From Histoplasma ohiense (lineage: Eukaryota > Ascomycota > Eurotiomycetes > Onygenales > Ajellomycetaceae): a stretch of 64,000 bases of DNA. Under the pieces are notes generated by a model. The model did not search any database. It saw only the letters and a list, made by a program, of their open reading frames with translations, and was not told the origin of the DNA. The stretch lies in contig JAEVHH010000007.1 of the NCBI GenBank assembly GCA_017607445.1, positions 248,001 through 312,000 on the forward strand, written 5' to 3'. Below, piece by piece: positions 1 through 12,900 of the stretch. The number at the start of each line of letters is the position of its first letter. Positions within the stretch are counted from its first letter, which is position 1. The position numbers and the translations under genes were made by a program.

Positions 1-3000
1 CTGATCATGTGAGAATACAGAGTTTCTGAGATCAACATCAACTGTAGAAAGAGACTGTCTCTGAGACTTGTTGATTGTCATTGCAAAACATGAACAGACT
101 GGAAACTGACAGTGAGTCATGTCAAATGGAATCTCAACAGATTGAGCATGTAGATCAATCCATGGTAATATATGAACTGAACTCTTATACATATCAGATA
201 TGATCTTCATCTCAAGTAAATGAGTTGTCATCCACTGAACAATCATTCTTGTGCTGTTGCAGAGCCCTTCAGACAGCTGAAGATTACACAGAAGCATGAC
301 AGAAATGCTCACTTTCAATCTCAGTATAAATGATGACAGAGTCAAACAGTTATTGACAGTCAGATATTCACAGAAGAACTCCTCACAGCTCAGAGTCAGA
401 TCATCTATATAAGCCACATCTGCAGCATAGAATGTATGAACATTCTCTGACATGGCCATCATAACCCATTCATTAATGCAGAACACATTCTGATTTAATA
501 CAGTAAGAATAACACAGCTTTTGAAGTAATCAAAGTGGATCACTGCAGTTCTAAATTCAGCTGTAGAAAACATCCTCTCACATAGCACATCAATGTCAGC
601 AGCCTGATGAATATAGAATGGAAGATCAATACAGTCAATGCAGTCTGAATTATATGACATTTGACTAAGTCAATTCACAAATGTCATGTTATCATTATCA
701 ACAGCCAGTCTCATATTCCTTATCAAGCACAGTACAGTTAACTGCTGTCATATATATGAATGCTGCAGGCAAGCTGCAACAACTACAGCACAGCTGTCAC
801 ACAGCACAACAGACAGAGTCTGTGCAAAATCATCATCAAATATAACAGAGACATCATCAAAAAGCTCATCTGACAAACATAAATCTTGAAGAAGATGATC
901 AACAATCTTCATACAATAGTGATGCTGCATGAGGGTCTCATTTCAAATAATCAAATCTACAGCCTGCAGCAGATGGTCTAGTTCATTCTGAATGATAATT
1001 TTGAACACAGAATCTGTATCTAATTCAATTGAGATGACAAAACATGAGTGAGCTGTTCTGTCACATGGTAAAAGAACAGCTGCAATGTCAGAAGAAATCA
1101 TACAAAGAACAGTCTTTTCATCTGCATATAGACAGCTATAGAGAGTTCTGTAAAGAAATGTTTTGCCAGTGCCATCTGAACTCTGTATAAAATAGTGAGA
1201 TGGCTGTAATTCTATTACAGTCAGAATTGAATCATATGCATGATGTTGATCATCATTCAACTGCATCTGCAGAGCATTCACAGTGGTGATTTCCTCTATA
1301 AGATTATAGTTCTGCTTCTCAAAAAGTAGTCAGTTTTCAATAAGATTATCCCATACAGAGCTGCATGTAGACAGATTGAAGTCTTCAAATATTCTGCCAA
1401 ACTCATGCAGAAGCTGCTGAATAAGAAACAGATTATAGTCATAATATGAATGTTCTGCAGAAGCATTGCTCATACAGTTCAGATTCATCTGATGCAGTCA
1501 ATGTGAAAGATCATCACAGAGAGCATGGTAGAAACATGCTCAGAGAGCAGGTGAATCTACAACATTTCCATGAATCAATGCAGTGGCAAATACTGACCGC
1601 ATGCGGTGAGCAGTTGTAAATACAACAGCAGATTCAAATGTAATGATCCACTCATTATCATCATGCAGAAGATCAAGCATCTGATATGCTGCACAGAATG
1701 TAGAGTAGCAAACATCATTCACTGTTCAAAGAATCTCAAAGCTTGAGGAATCATGTATGTTAATAAGAAACAGCTGTAAGAAGAACATCTCATCATTATA
1801 CAGACTGAGATGAGACAGGCAGCCAACTGACCTTCTCTTCACACAGTTCTTCCATCTTCAGTTACATTTGTTTCAAATCAAATGACAGAGAAATTCTTGG
1901 TAGAGATACTGAGCATCTGAATGCAAACAGTTGTAGACAAAGAATGCCATGAACTTAGACATGTTATTTGTCAAACATTCAGCTATATATTCATGATCTT
2001 CACATTCAGATTCAGGAAAGTAAATCATCTGATGATTCAGTAGATGAATAGACAACATCTCAACTGATGAAAACTTCTGATGCATATGAAACACAAATAT
2101 ACATCATACAGCCTCAGTTGAGCTGATATAACATCTGTGCAGTTGAATATCAATCTCATCATTGAAGTCAATAATACAGAGGATGATGCAATCCAAGCCT
2201 TTGTAGACATATTTGTTGATATATTTAATGACTTCAACAGAGGCACAGACCTCGATGTTTATATGAGCTTTATACATACAGATGAGATAGAGGTTGTATG
2301 AAACAACTCATCAGTTGTCAATTACAACCTCACTGTTGTTAACAGTATATTTGAAGGAGATAGACAGATCATGCTGTCATCTGTACAGAGGATAATCATC
2401 CTCTTCAACAGCTGTAGCACTTCAAAAAGTCTTGAGAAAACATTTCATACATCTGCCATTCTTGTAGCAGAGACTCATCACATCAGTATTACATGAATCA
2501 TGAATCATGAATTTACAGATCAATTCACTCAACTCATCTGTGTTCTCAGCAGTGCTTGACAGCTCTGCAGATATAATCTCATCAATCATCTCAGACTGCA
2601 AAAACCACTCAGAGTTCTCTAGTCAGATCAACAGATGCATATGAGACAGTCCATATTTTTGATATTCAATTGTTCATACTCTGGCCAACATCAGCTCAAA
2701 CAGCTGCCCAGATTTGAGAACATCAAGAAAATGAAAAACCTTCATTGCAAAAACACATACAATCAAATCTGAGCAGTTCACTGCAGTCTGATCAGAGAGC
2801 AATTTACAGATAATCTTCTTCCACTCAGAATTAGCTGTAAACATAATGAAAAGAGTTGAGTGTCTGTAGTTGAAGACAATCACCATAGAATTCTGGAACA
2901 GTTTATGCATAAAACATTCACTGTCCGTATGAGAAGCAGGTAATATTACACAGTGGTCAAGCTGCTCGCAGTTCATATCACCTGTCTGTATAGCATCACA

Positions 3001-4680
3001 TAGACCACCATATTGATCAGCATGGATTTCTGGTTGATGAGTGTGGACCCAGTTCAGCCATTGTTCATCAATGTTGGCATAGACATCAACTAAATACTGC
3101 TGAAACAGACATTCAGCTCAGAAAAGAGAAGCATCAACACCATCTCATTGAAAAAGATGATATGCATGCCACATACACAGAGTCAGGCTACAGCTGCCAC
3201 ACCCATCTTCATCATCAACAGCATCATCATCAACATCATCATCAGAGTCATTGCAGACAGATGGAAGGTCTGCAAGTACATTCATATCAACATATCAGCT
3301 ATAATCTCTGAAAGAAAAAAGTAGAACATAATGCAGTGGAAGATATAATGAACTGCAAGAGTCAATACATGTGAGGCTCAAGCCAGCACCAGGCTGTCAT
3401 AGTATCAGAAGAATGACACAGAGATGACAGATGCTGCTGAAAGTGTTCTATATAACAACTGCAATCTCTGAGACAGTAGGCAGATTCTCACAGCAGCAGT
3501 CATTGCCTGCCTTCAGCTGTAGAACAGAGTTCAAACCAACACATGCAGCAGAACTGCTCCATAGTATCTCTCATACAGACTGATAAAGTTGAATAAAAGA
3601 GTTAACCTTAGAAACATTAGCAGCCAACAACATAACAGAAGAACATAGAAAAGCAAATGAATAAACAGCAAGCAACACAGTACAGATACAATTAAACACA
3701 CTAGAATATATGACAGAGTTCACATCATTTACAATACTCACATCAAACTGCAGATCATGGATCCATACTTGTGCAAAACAGACATTCTCATCTGACTCAG
3801 ACTCTAATGACCCTTGCAGATGATAGAGTTCTCTCTGTATTTGAAATGACATCAGATCATCAGTAGCCAGGCAATCAAGGCATGAATCCTGCTTGTACTT
3901 AAGAGATGTAAATGCCAGAGCAGAGTTGTAGTTTCAAATATGTCTGCAGAAATGCTTCACATTGACTGTATCATCATTAAACAGTTCATATAGCTCTGAT
4001 GGGGATTCTCTGACAGATGACAGTTTCACAGCATCTCTTGCACAGCATGTGAAAAACACTGAAAGAGTCTTTGACAATCTGTGTATATATTCATCAATCC
4101 AATGCTTAGCTCTGCAGGCAGAGCAGTAGACATTCATTCAGCTAAAATTGAGTGGTTGACAGCAATGAGTGTAGAAGCAGAAGCTGCAGGGAACAGATCA
4201 GCAACTGTGAGTGATTGAAGAATTAACAACTGATTCAGAGGTAGTTGAGCTGGTTCAAATGTTGAGATCATCAAGGGCTGGCTGAACTGATGAATCTGTA
4301 TATATATGATCAGCAGACTCATCTGCTGCAGGAACTGCAGCAGCAGCTGTCAAATGACAGTGTTTGACATCACAGACACATTCACAATTGAGAGTCTGAC
4401 AGTCAGTGCAGGTCTTGAAGACACAAATAGCAGTGCAGAACAGATGAGATGAACAGTCTTCACAGCACACATCACAGTGTGACAGCTCAACTCACTGTGA
4501 GTTGAGCACAGAAGCAGCTACATCCCTCAATGGCAGGTGGAAGATTTGAATCAAACATGCCTCACATATGCAATACTGAGCTTGACAGCATATAGAGCAT
4601 GTACAGAATAATGCATTGAATTGAGGCTGTTCAAACACACTGAGAGGATGAGAATCCCCACACACTGAGCAGAGGTGCAT
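1..4680 (-). pseudogene. Helitron Rep/PIF1-like helicase, decayed, 3' end beyond window
   Basis: Rolling-circle transposase of a Helitron. All recognisable parts share one frame on the minus strand, broken only by stop codons (mostly TGA). In order: Cys-rich N-terminus from Met at 4680 (CSVCGDSHP) to about 4255; the HWIDE segment at 3934-4137, followed by ELYELF; Helitron-like N domain at 2674-2976 (RHSTLFIMFTANSEWKKI); HUH nuclease motif near 2640 (EYQKYGLSHMHLL); paired-tyrosine motif near 2220 (VIKYINKYVYKG); PIF1 helicase Walker A near 1165 (SSDGTGKTFLYRTL, normally GPGGTGKT); the Walker B region at 943, where the Trp before the acidic pair is TGA; motif 3 near 820 (DDDFAQTLSV); and FAMTINKSQ at 60-100. 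The C-terminus runs off the window. The upstream Met at 4758 lies in an unrelated hydrophobic stretch, so 4680 is preferred. Confidence 0.88.
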
Positions 4681-6193
4681 TAAGTATATTAACAAACATA
4701 TATAGATTGTAACAAACATAGAGAAGAGTATAAAGAACATAAATACAGTAGAGAACATCTGTAAAGAAAAGAATGAAGATTAATATCAGAACTGTACAGG
4801 CCACAGAGAGCAGTTCATGGATTTGATGAGGTTCACATGATATCACATGAGATCACATTACAGTATTTTTTTCAGGAAAAAAGTTGGTTTTTCTATAATA
4901 TAAAGAGAGATTAGAGTGTATATTTTGTTTATGATTGTTTCATCTTCTCTTTCAATGTCTCTTCTGTGTGTGATTTCACTTCTGTTGAGAAGATCACCTC
5001 TGCTGATGTTGTGGGGGCAGAGTGTGACAATGACAACATCAGTGAAGTAGTTGATGAGAGTGTAGACAGTGATGATAGTGTTTGTGAAGATACTGAAATA
5101 ATGAATATCTCTGTGTTATTCTCTGCTACTGTTTTCTCTGCTTTCACTGATTCTCTTTTTTTTGTCTCTGTCAATCTCTCTCTTTTCTCTTATGCTGATT
5201 TCTCTCTCTTATTCAATTTTCAAAAGACTCTGTGCATCTTCTGCAGCTCTTTTCTCTATTCTTCATATCTCTCTTTCACTCTCACTGTTTTCATCAAAAT
5301 GTGATTTCATATGTAAGTACTGTACAATACAATTCAATTCATCAGTTATTCATCTGTCATATCTTTTGCTTGAAATAAATATGAGACTTTTAGCAATTTT
5401 ATATATTCTCTGAATTCTGCTGTTGTTTATATCAATTATGCTGAGTGTATATTATACCTCTTCTTATCTCTTTTCTATAATTTTTATTCTAATTTTCATA
5501 GATGAAATTGTACAGAGTCTCTGTGTTATTAAGATTATGACAGACAAAGATCTCTGTATTATATTTATTTATATCAATTTCTGTATCATCTCTCTATTTT
5601 TGTGTATTTTCAGCTTAACAGATGAGTGTCTTTGTTTTCTTTGTTGATGAATGATTTCTGATTTGATCATTTATAGAAAGAAGATATGTGTTCAAGATAG
5701 TTTGAACAGCAATATGATGTTTTTTTATACCCACAGTAAGTATATATCTGTTTCTTATGCTGATTGTATGAGAGGCAAAGAGTTATTTCAATTTTGTATT
5801 CTATCTTTTGTATATAACTGTTTTGTTGACTGCTTTTATCTCTACTGTAACTGTCTCTGAAGCTTCAAGAGAAGTTTCTGTTTCTTCAGTAAATGTACAT
5901 TTTTTTCTTTTCATTGTAATGACTGTTAATATTCTACAGTTATTTTTGATGTCATTTTATATACATCTATCTCTGTTTTTTTTTCAGATTTTTTTGCAAT
6001 TTGTTTATTCTTCTTCACTTTCAATTCCACTCTTTCTTTTTTTTCTTTTTCTCTGATTTTCATTGAGTGAGTGTTTGTCATCTGTTTTTGTAGAAGCTCA
6101 GATGTCTGTTTAACTGCTCTGCTTATTTCTTTTTTATTCTTCTCTCTTCTGATCAGTTTTTCTCTGTGTATGTATGCTCATCATTTTGTTGAG
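4681..6193. other. Unassigned CT-rich interval beside the Helitron
   Basis: No recognised gene. From about 4929 to 6190 the plus strand is strongly pyrimidine-rich and the minus strand purine-rich. A minus-strand reading around 4929-5300 gives a Lys/Glu/Ser-rich low-complexity protein, and plus-strand readings give hydrophobic Ser/Phe/Leu-rich peptides. Splice-like signals occur on the plus strand (GTAAGTAC near 5312, CAGTAAGT near 5733, TTTTCAG near 5985), but no consistent exon chain could be built. It may be the Helitron 5' flank, a second Helitron-borne gene, or old intergenic DNA. Confidence 0.4.
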
Positions 6194-6283
6194 TGTAACG
6201 GGCATACTTTGATTAACGATTTGATACTATTCTAATTACAGATTATGAATTGATTAAGAAAAGAAAGAGAAAAGAAATCAGAA
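6194..6283 (-). repeat. LTR-A fragment
   Basis: Begins TGTAACGGGCATAC, the minus-strand end of LTR-A as seen at 34522 and 28938. It runs 90 bp through the AGAAAAGAAAGAG motif and is then cut by the ATT-rich tail of LINE copy 1. Confidence 0.8.
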
Positions 6284-6309
6284 TTATTATTATTATTCTT
6301 CTATTATAG

Positions 6310-6633
6310 ATGTATGCAGTCAGTGACTATGACATCTATCTGAAATATTTCAGGATTTTTCAACTTAAGAATAAGCTAATATACAAAGTCAATTTAATAC
6401 ATGCAATAGCAGAATTCCAGCCCAGAATCAAACAACTATTCAAACAATTCAATATAAGAAAGAATGTCAAAAGAATGACAACAGATCAGTACATTCAATT
6501 TAAAATAAATAAAATAAAAATTATAACAAAACAGCAGCTATTAAAAGAAAAGAAAAAAAAAATCATTCACAAATCAAACTTCTCAAAACAAAACAAAATC
6601 AAAATAATCAAAATGAAACAAATTTCAAAGTAA
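6310..6633 (+). other. Conserved ORF antisense to the LINE 3' UTR, copy 1
   Basis: A 107-codon frame beginning MYAVSDYDIYLKYFRIFQL, opposite in strand to the LINE pol and inside its 3' UTR. The counterpart at 16659-16970 begins MHTVSDYDIYLKHFRIFQL. The basic N-terminal 45 or so residues are conserved (FQPRIKQLFK). Conservation could simply be that of the 3' UTR, so coding status is uncertain. Confidence 0.35.
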
Positions 6634-6713
6634 CAAAATAAAAATAAAAATAAAAACAAAAATTAAAGCAAATATATAGAAATAAAGAAAAAGAAAAAAA
6701 ATTGAGTTTATTA

Positions 6714-8546
6714 TCAAATCAAGCTATTCAATTGAAATCTAGTTGCAATATTTGATTCTTTCAAATATTTTATCAAGAATTCATTTCCAGTTTTTGTATT
6801 GAATAAAAGTTTTAAATTTAACTGTCTCAATTTAAACTTCTCTCTTAATCTCAATTTTAACTCTGTATACTTTGTACAAAGTAAAAGAAGATACTCTGAA
6901 TTTTCATATAACTGACAATCTGAACATAAGTCATCTAAATCATTTCTAATTTTTGTTAAATATGATTTAAAATAACCATGTTCAAGCTTTAGCTGCATTA
7001 TTGTAGCAAAAAGTTTCTTTTTACATTTTATTGAGCAAGTTTTCCATTTTGACTTAGTTTCAAACCTGGAATAATGTACACTCTTTCTTTGTAAAAATCA
7101 GATATCTTGTCATTTTTGCAAACATGATTCTCTTATTTTTCTCTTAATAAAAGTTCATGTTACAATTTTTTGAAAGCTGACTTCTAATTCAGTTGCTTTT
7201 TTTGCAGCTTCATCAGCCATTTCATTGCCATATATACTCATGTGAGCAGGCACCCAATGAAGGTGAATAGAACAATTGAATGACATTTTTCTTTGAATAT
7301 TTTAAAGACTTTTCAAAATCAGCTCTAGTATTGACTGTCCACTGCTGATTTTATTACTTTGAAATCTTTTAAACTCAGCTTGACTATCAGAGAATATTCA
7401 AATATGCTCAAATCTTTTCCATTGTTCAATCTTCATTTCAATCAATTTGAAAGCTCTTGAAATTGCAAATAATTCAGCATTAAAATCTTATGACTCTTTT
7501 TCAATTTGCCAAGAATCAAGAATATAGTTTTTACCATTTTCTGAATATGCTATTCCAGCTCCAAGATTGTCTGTTTTCTTACATTTTAAGTCATCAGTGT
7601 AGATAAGAATTGCCTTGTTTCTCATTTGTTTTAGAAGATTTAGATGTTGTTCAGTCTGATCTTCTTTTGAAAGTTGACTAATATTTAAATCAATAAGACT
7701 GACAAGATCTTTCTTCCAAGGAGAGAGATTTTCAAAGACCACTTTCTCCACATTTAAACTAGAGAAATTGTCTTTAATCATGGAGTAAATTCTAAATAAC
7801 TGAAATGGTATCTTCTTTCTTTGCACAGATGTTGAATTATCAGATGAATTTATTTCATTTCAATCAAAATAAGACTCTCAATTCAGATCTACTTCAGTTG
7901 ATTCACTTGAAAAAGAACTTGAGACTCTTTTTCTAATTGAATGATTGAAATATAACTTTATAATTCTGAGAGCATAATTCATACAGATTTTATCAAATCT
8001 CACTTGTGATGGTGATAGAGAGGCTTCAATCTCCATGGCTTTAATTGAAGAGATTTTAAATACTCTCAAGATTTTTCTTAAAGCTGAATTTTGAAGCTTT
8101 TGAAACCTCTCTACAAAACTCTTTTGATTTTTCCATCATATTTGAACTGCAAAGTCTGAAACAGAGGTTATACAAGCAATATATAATTGTCTCATTACTT
8201 GAAAAGACAAGCCTCTTTCAGTATTTGAAAGTCTTAAAATACTGTTTAAGATTCTTTCAGCACTTGCAACTTTGATCTGAATATGAGATTTAAAATTTAA
8301 CTGAGAATCTAACCAGACATCAAGCCATCTAACTGAATTTTTTGGTTTAACTGAATGATTTAAAAGCTTAACTTCACTATTTTTATCTCTGAAGTTTGAA
8401 TAGAAGTGAATTAACTCAGTTTTATCCATATCAAATATAATATTTTTTGATTTTGCTTTTTCAATCATTTCAGTTGCTGCTTGCTCAATCAAATTGCAGT
8501 TATTTACAATTGATTCTGAGCTTACAACTAGACTCAAATCATCCAC
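6714..8546 (-). pseudogene. LINE reverse transcriptase C-terminus and RNase H, copy 1
   Basis: Starts in the RT active-site region (VDDLSLVVSS) and continues through a thumb region (SVRWLDVWLDSQLNFKSH). RNase H follows (IYTDDLKCKKTDNLGAGIAYS, where copy 2 has the catalytic YTDGS). The C-terminal Cys/His segment reads LCSDCQLYENSEYLLLLC. All segments at 8546, 8069, 7826 and 6998 are in one frame, separated by TGA codons. No full-length product is possible. Confidence 0.82.
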
Positions 8547-8817
8547 TGTAATAGGCGCAACGGAGATATCTATATTAGAAAATAGCTATGTGGCGATAGA
8601 AGAACACAGAACACGCCAGAATTAATGAGAAGAGACATAGCATATAGCATCATAGACAGCTGTAAAATGTGATGATTGTCTATATAATACTTGCTGATAT
8701 CTGTAGATATTAGAAGATCAGTGATTAACTTTGAATAATAAAGATTGCTACCTTCTTAACATTCTATATATGTACTTCACACTACTCTCATAATTATATC
8801 TACAACCATCTCTCACA
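8547..8817 (+). repeat. LTR-B, 5' LTR of B1
   Basis: 271 bp, beginning TGTAATAGGCGCAACGG and ending CTCTCACA (TTACA in other copies), so the ends form the short inverted repeat TGTAA/TTACA. Five copies in the window (8547, 17332, 18452, 46136, 60452) are all exactly 271 bp. Confidence 0.9.
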
Positions 8818-8922
8818 ATTCTAATTGCTCATAACTCTATTTGAGTGGTCTGTTGTTATGCACACCTACAATAAAACACACAATGTTAGTTAAAATATGC
8901 AATATTAGTTAAAACACATAAG

Positions 8923-9981
8923 ATGATTTTGATATATGCAAGATCTCTTGAAAATCAATCTGAATCCTCTATCATCTCTGATGATCACAATGTGTGTTTG
9001 CAACAGTTGAATGATCAAATCTGTGAATGAGAGCAGCAATTAGCTATTCTGCATGCACAACAGCAGCTCAATAAGTTGAAAGTGCAGATTTGTGAAGATA
9101 CTCTCATCAAGTCTCAATTAATTCAGAATATCATCACAAAACTGCTGCAAAATCAATCTGTGAATGATACAGACAATGATAATGAAACACCACTGAGATT
9201 AGAGATTAAAGACTATTATTGAGAAAAAAATATATTAGAATTCAAGAACTATAAAAATTGCATATTGACTCTCTTTACACATCATCACTGATATTATTGA
9301 AAGAAGAAATACAAGATAAATGATGCTAAACTCTATCTTGACACTCATGTTAAGCAGAAATGATTGAATTTTGTATCATTGTATGAGAGACATGAAGGAG
9401 CAACACTGTTGACTTTTGATGATATGCTATCACATCTAGAAATGCAAATTAATGATTCACAGAATCAGCACTGATTGATGAGTCAAAAGTTTCAAGATAC
9501 AAAGCAACAAGAATGACAATTGATATGTGATTTCTCTAAATATCTCAAAGACTGAGAATACTACTTACCCTCATATAGTGAAGAACAAAGAATGGATAAC
9601 TTGTGTAGTAAGACATTGAAGATATTACACACAGAACTCAACTGTTGAAATCAAGAGCTTCAGAATTATAAAGAGTTGCTTCAAACTCTACAGACTCTCA
9701 AGAAAAATATGTCAGAGTGATGACATACTATTTGCAAAGAAAGATCTGTGATATTTATAGAGAATCAGTGTTGTTCTGATAAATCTAGCAACTGTTGAAA
9801 CAAGAGAAAATGAGAGAAACAAATGAATTCAACTGAACAAATCAAAAAAGATAAATATAACTGAATGAAGGAGTGTTCTCACTGTCATAAGAAGGGTCAT
9901 ATTGCAAATGATTGTTGAATGTTACACTCTGAAAAGTGCAATCAAGTTTGACAAGTAAAAAATCAACAATCTCAATTATAG
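8923..9981 (+). pseudogene. gag, element B1
   Basis: Capsid/nucleocapsid precursor of element B. It starts at Met 8923 (MILIYARSLENQSES), has a Gln/Leu-rich helical region (QQLAILHAQQQLNKL), and then the capsid-like segment (LTLFTHHH, FDDMLSHLEMQI). It ends in a CCHC zinc knuckle at about 9874 (CSHCHKKGHIANDC). The frame is interrupted by many TGA codons but has no indel relative to B2. The frameshift heptamer lies at 9957-9963, and the zero-frame stop TAG is at 9979-9981. Confidence 0.82.
9957..9963 (+). promoter_or_regulatory. Putative -1 ribosomal frameshift site, gag-pol of B1
   Basis: Heptamer AAAAAAT, phased A|AAA|AAT in the gag frame (codons GTA AAA AAT). The pol frame lies at -1 and is open immediately after. 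The same heptamer with the same phasing is in B2 (59312-59306). Confidence 0.6.
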
Positions 9982-12900
9982 AAGCAGCTGCTGCATTGAG
10001 AATATGAACAACTAGACTGTGAGATAAATGATTATTGATGATGAATATATAGATACTGACAGAAGTGGGATGATCAATGATATGAATGCTAGTGAATTCT
10101 GATGTGAATGTGAATTTCATGTTCCACATCTGGGCATCAAAATATTTCTCAAAGGCAGAAGATAAATCAAAAGTAGTGGAAGCAGTTGATAATCATAAAA
10201 TTAAATCATATAAACAATAAAGAGCTGCAATGAAGATTATTGATGATGAATATATTCTCTGAGAAGGATTTCATCATTTTGAAAAAGCTGACATTAGCAG
10301 ATATGATATAATTTTGAGTATGTTATGATTGAAAGCTGTGAACTCTGATATTAATTGAGTGTGAAGATGCTGAATCTATAGAAAAGCATTAAATATTAAC
10401 CACATACATCTGAATACTGCTAAAGAATTTGCAACACTAATTGATGATGACAATATTATATTCACTGTCTTATCATTATGAGCTGTGAGTGCAGCAACTG
10501 AGTCAAATATCTCAGATGATTATAAAGATTATCTTGATGTATTCTGAGAAGACATATCTGATGTGAAACATATATCTCACAATCATATCATAGATCTCAA
10601 ACCTGGTAAGAAATCTTCATACTAACTGATATATAACTTATCATCTCAAGAACTCTCTGTCCTCTGGGAATATATTGAAAAGATATTAGAGAAGAATTGA
10701 ATACATTCATTCAAAAGTTCAGTCAGTGCATCAGTGTTATTTGCACTGAAGAAAGATGGAATCCTGTGTCTTTGTGTGGATTATTGAGGATTGAATGAAA
10801 TAACAGTCAAGAATCAATACCCACTGCTCTTAATAAGTGAAATACTTGATAGATTAGCAGATGCCAAAATATATACACAGCTGAATCTTAGAGATGTGTA
10901 TCATAGAATTTGCATATGAGTGAGAGATGAATGAAAAATAGCATTTTGAATATGATATGAATACTTTGAATATCTAGTCTTATCTTTTGAGCTAATCAAT
11001 ATCTCTGTGATCTTTCAATCTTATATCAACAAAGTCCTCAGTGATCTTTTAGATGTATATTGTGTGGCTTATCTTGATGATATTGTAATCTATTCAAACA
11101 TGCTTGATGAGCATGTCATCCATGTTAAGAATGTGCTGGAATGGTTAAGACATTGAAGACTATATGCCAAACTTAGTAAGTGTACATTCCATGCAACAGA
11201 AATTGGATTTTTGGGTTTTGTGATTACCACACAGAGTATTACTGTTGAGAAACACTGTGTTGACACAATTCTAGATTGATCAGAATCACAAACTATAAAC
11301 AAATTGCAAATATTTCTAGAATTTGTCAATTTCTATTGTCAATTCATATACAAGTTCTCAATAATAACAGCACCCCTGACTGAATTGTTAAAAGATTATA
11401 AAATAAAAAGAGAAAAGAATAATGTATCTATTCAGTTAGACAAAAACTACAAACATACAATTTTGCAGTTAAAAGAATGCTTTACAAAAGCATCATTGTT
11501 GATTCATTTTGATTCACAATGAAAACTCTGTATAGAAACAGATGAATCTGATGTTGCAATCACTGTAGTAATATTACAATTAATGAATGATGATCACTGA
11601 CACTCAATTGTGTTTTGGTCTAGAAAGCTCACAGAAACAGAAAGATGTTATCAAATATATGATTTAGAAATATTGCTGATTGTAGAAGCTTTCAGACAAT
11701 AATGTCACTATTTATATAATAGCAGACACTCAATAACTGTTTTATCTGACCATGTCAATCTTCAGTGTTTCATGACAACAAAGCAGCTAAATGAACATCA
11801 GATTCACTGAATGAAAATGCTCTCAGTATTCAATTTTGAAATAGAGCATTATTCTGAGAAAAATAATTCTGCAGATGTATCAAGTCATTATTCAGATTTT
11901 GTAAAATATATAGTTTTCTTGACAGAGCTCTCTACTCTGCAAGAGAAGCTGCATAAGAGAATCTTTAAATCACTAAAAATAAAAGAAAATACAAAGTTAG
12001 ATCAATATGTCAAAATAATGTGAAAAAATCTGCAAGCTAATGAAAATTGTTGAATGAAGAGATTTATAGTCATCAATGACAATAACTTCTGCAGAATAAA
12101 GAACACATCTGTAGATGAGAATGAGATTGCAGATGTTACAGAGTTAAATCTAGAAATTCTGATACTATAGATTCTAGTTATCAAGATATTTGAGTTAAAG
12201 ACAGTCTATTACAAAGAGATAGTCAAATCTATCATTGAACTCTTACTGCAGATTCAGAATAGAGACATCAGCATATCTAAACTTCACAGAAGATTAGAGA
12301 TGAGTGATATTAGTGTAGATAATTATTCAATCTGAGCAGTAGATAAAGATGATCTGCTCAGAAAAGATGATAAAGTCTATATACTGCAAGACAAAGTTAT
12401 AAGACATGAAATAATGAAAATGAATCACAATGATCTTCAAGATGATCATTTTGAACATGACAAAATCATCAAAGCAATCAAATACAAGTACTTATGATAT
12501 GATATGAGTAATGAGATTGCAGAATATGTGAGAACTTGTGATGTTTGTCAACACATCAAGATACTGCAGCACAAGCTGTACAGATTGCTACAACCACATT
12601 CAGTGTTAGATAAGAAATGACATACAATTAGCATGAACTTTATTGAAAATCTGTCAGATAATAAAAAGAGAAGTCAAATCTATAATGCTATTGTTGTATT
12701 TATTGATTTATTCATCAAATAAGTCATAATTGTGTCCACATCTTCAGAGTTAGATGCAGAAGAACTTACAGATATTATTGTATGAAGAATTATGAAGAAC
12801 TTTGATCTATCTGTAAATATTATTAGCAATTAAGATTCATTAATAAATAGCAAGTTTTGATTGATATTATGTTATCTGCTTCATATTCAACAAAAATTAT

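Larger units (their letters stand above)
6284..8546 (-). mobile_element. LINE copy 1, 5'-truncated
   Basis: Non-LTR retrotransposon of the fungal Tad/jockey-like type, in minus orientation with its 3' tail (AAT repeat, read as ATT on the plus strand) at 6284-6300. Its 5' end stops where LTR-B begins at 8547, so element B1 appears to have inserted at or beside the reverse transcriptase active-site codons. It is about 2.2 kb, and the same element occurs at 14824-17007. Confidence 0.8.
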
